From Himantopus leucocephalus (Eukaryota; Chordata; Aves; Charadriiformes; Recurvirostridae): a stretch of 64,000 nucleotides of DNA. Below, piece after piece: positions 61,901 through 64,000 of this stretch. Where the stretch lies: NCBI GenBank assembly GCA_003993805.1, contig RSEF01000031.1, forward strand, positions 54,733,835-54,797,834, in the 5' to 3' direction. The position numbers and the translations under genes were made by a program. A model generated the notes under the pieces. That model was not told where the DNA came from. It was given only the letters and a program-made list of their open reading frames with translations, and searched no databases. Numbering within the stretch: the first letter of the stretch is position 1; the number at the start of each line of letters is the position of its first letter.

Positions 61901-64000
61901 CCTGTGACTTTGGGACTCAGATGGTGGATGGCCTTTGGTCAGTAGTATTGCTGTTGCAGGCTGGGTCTGAACCCCGCACCTCATCCCTGCTCCTATATTA
62001 CTAATCCCATATGTTCTGTTATCCGAGCTACGCATTTTCCCTCTGATTTCCAGCATTTAAAGATGCCCTGCAGCGAGGGCAAAACTCAAAGGTAGAAATA
62101 TGCTCACTGTGACACTTTCACCACACTATTACCCACGCAATTAACAAAATAAATCACATCAGGGTAGCTTGAGTGGACGCTGCAGAGCTCATGAAATGAG
62201 AAAAGTTGCTTTGTTAAAATAATTCAAGAAAGCGAAAAAGGAGAGACTCATTTTACATCCCCACATTAAATTGTGAGAATCTTAAAAAGTTCAAAGGAGA
62301 AGTGGCATGGCCAAGGGGGAACACAAGCAGCAAGAGACACCAAAGCTCTGGCAGGAGTTTCTGCTAATTCTACCAAAGCTACAAAATGGTCATGGAGTCA
62401 ATTTTTCCCCTTTTTCTGACCACACAGGGGGGCAGAATGCCTCAAGAGGAGCAACAGCAACAGAAGCACATCAAAAACAGATTACCTTTGATTTTGTAGG
62501 ATTTGGGTTGATGATTCAGCCTATCTGAGGGAGGTAAAGAATCATTTCTGTACAGCTACATATTCAGGTTCATTTTATTGGGTCCACACAACCTCCCTGT
62601 CTATTCAGTGGTAACTGGAGGTGCTCATCACCCTGCATGATCCAGTTAAATTAACGGCCCTTCTCCTGGGAGTAGATATCCTCACAGGACCCAACGCTAA
62701 GATGTTACCTGATAAGGAGGAAGAGATTTTTACACTTATCTTTTTCGTTCTTTGTGAGGAAGGTTTTCCCTCCTAAGGCCACTAAATCTTTGTTATCGCT
62801 CATCCCACCAAAATTTAAACTTTTTAAAGCAGTAAAATATTGCTAATGTTCCTATGAGCAAACAGTATATTGGCCATATATATAAAAGTATATACTCCCA
62901 ACATCAAAAAACCACACTGCCTAAGCTGACTCCACACCTAAAGTGATATGGGAACAGATCGCCATGGTCCTGGCAAGCCCTAAGATGAGAGTGGAGGCTG
63001 AAAGCCCAGGCACATGAGATCTCCTAGAGCAACCAGCATGGGAATAATCTGAAATAAATTTATTACCCTGGGCTGCTGAAACAAAACCATGGCAGGGAGG
63101 ACTTCATGGAGACCAGGACATGCCAGGTGTCTAGGGCAACCTTCTTGGCAAAGTTCAATAGTGGATAGCCCAGCAAAACCAAGGGCACCCAGATGAGGAC
63201 ATTTCTCTCCAGTCATCAAGCCTCAAATGGCTATTTATTTCACATTGCTGTTGTTATTAGTTGCACTATAGTAGCAGCGATGGTCACAGTGACAGATCTA
63301 GGCTTTGTGCTGAGCAAAGAACAACCAAAACCAAATAATCTCTGTCTCAGAAGAGCGTACTCTAAGTCAGTGCAAGTTGGGGATACCACCTGTGCGGGGA
63401 AAGAGAACATTTATCTATGCATGGTGAGGATTTCTGTAAATACCTCTATAGTCATCTCAGGAGGCTATAACTAGGATACTGGGCCCATCAACTCCTTCTT
63501 TCACAGAGGGAACAGGGGTTGTACCTGGCAAGAAGCTGCTGAGATGAATTGGCAGTGCTGGAAACAAGCACCTGGATTTTATTTTCCCTTTGCTGATTTC
63601 CTGCTGATTGGATGTCCCTTTCACGTCACTTCTTAGCCTGATGGGGAAACATGTCAGCTGGGAAATCTACCTCTCCTCACCCCTTATCTTTCCACATATC
63701 TTAATGACTTCACCACCTGCCACAATTTCTGACCTTGCTCCTTACTTTTACTTGAACAGGTTCTTTTGCTCTATTAGCTTCACATCCCATCCTTCACAAA
63801 GTCCTCACTGCATTTGCATATTACTAAAACTATTTGTGTTTTCCAGAATCCCTACAAAACAATTTGTGTTGTGCAACTCTTCGGTCTGCAGGCTTTTCTT
63901 ACCTTCTTGCATAACATGAAGCATAAGGAGGATGTTGTGCTATAAAACTAGACAGCATCAGTCCTGGTTACTTTCTTGTAGCTTCAGCAATTTGCTCTAC
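59000..64000. other. Unique non-coding sequence, no gene recognised
   Basis: A-rich on the + strand (for example 60170-60250 is strongly purine-rich). A + frame at 59078-59278 is bounded by acceptor- and donor-like sites but its translation is unknown to me. No CR1 tail, tRNA or other family is seen to the end of the window. Confidence 0.5.

Noticed and set aside
1..64000. CRISPR arrays, operons or other bacterial systems
   Set aside because: No spaced direct repeats or dense gene packing; repeat content and composition are those of a bird genome.

Overview
This window is bird nuclear DNA, almost entirely non-coding. The clearest evidence is the CR1 family of LINE retrotransposons: 3' ends carrying the diagnostic tandem ATTCTATG tail lie at the left edge, near 9.4 kb and near 28.6 kb, and two of the loci also hold recognisable pieces of the CR1 reverse-transcriptase ORF. 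The AT-rich background with few CpGs, very few repeats, old MITE-like amniote repeat fragments and two gaps of exactly 1000 N fits a draft avian assembly. The species cannot be told from what I see. I recognise no host protein-coding gene, tRNA, rRNA or known miRNA, and I regard nearly all short open frames as chance.

Layout. 1-9.4 kb: unique sequence, T+G-rich on the + strand, resembling intron or 3'-UTR sequence. 9.4-10.2 kb: a CR1 tail and a decayed CR1 reverse-transcriptase fragment, both on the minus strand. 10.2-23 kb: unique sequence with a C-rich quadruplex/i-motif tract (14.59 kb), a perfect hairpin (14.18 kb), a poly(A) run, the first gap and a CpG-dense patch (21.1 kb). 23.0-23.3 kb: an unusual composite of A/C-rich DNA, six consecutive G3 tracts, a GC-rich 10-bp tandem repeat and a CTCF-like site. 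23.3-28.6 kb: unique sequence with two exon-like open frames. 28.6-30.0 kb: a longer CR1 whose middle is hidden by the second gap. 30-50 kb: unique, A-rich on the + strand, with microsatellites, hairpins, a CTCF-like site and fossil repeats. 50.7-52.9 kb: AT-rich, homeodomain/POU-like sequence, with three copies of a 15-bp forkhead-plus-octamer motif within 740 bp. 53-64 kb: unique sequence with nothing assignable.

No gene set can be described as working together. The best reading is an intergenic or intronic stretch. + strand T/G excess on the left and A excess on the right would fit convergent transcription, but this rests on sampled lines only. The two most interesting places are the composite element at 23.0-23.3 kb and the repeated octamer cluster at 52.06-52.86 kb, both candidate regulatory elements. 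Nothing here supports a new protein-coding system.
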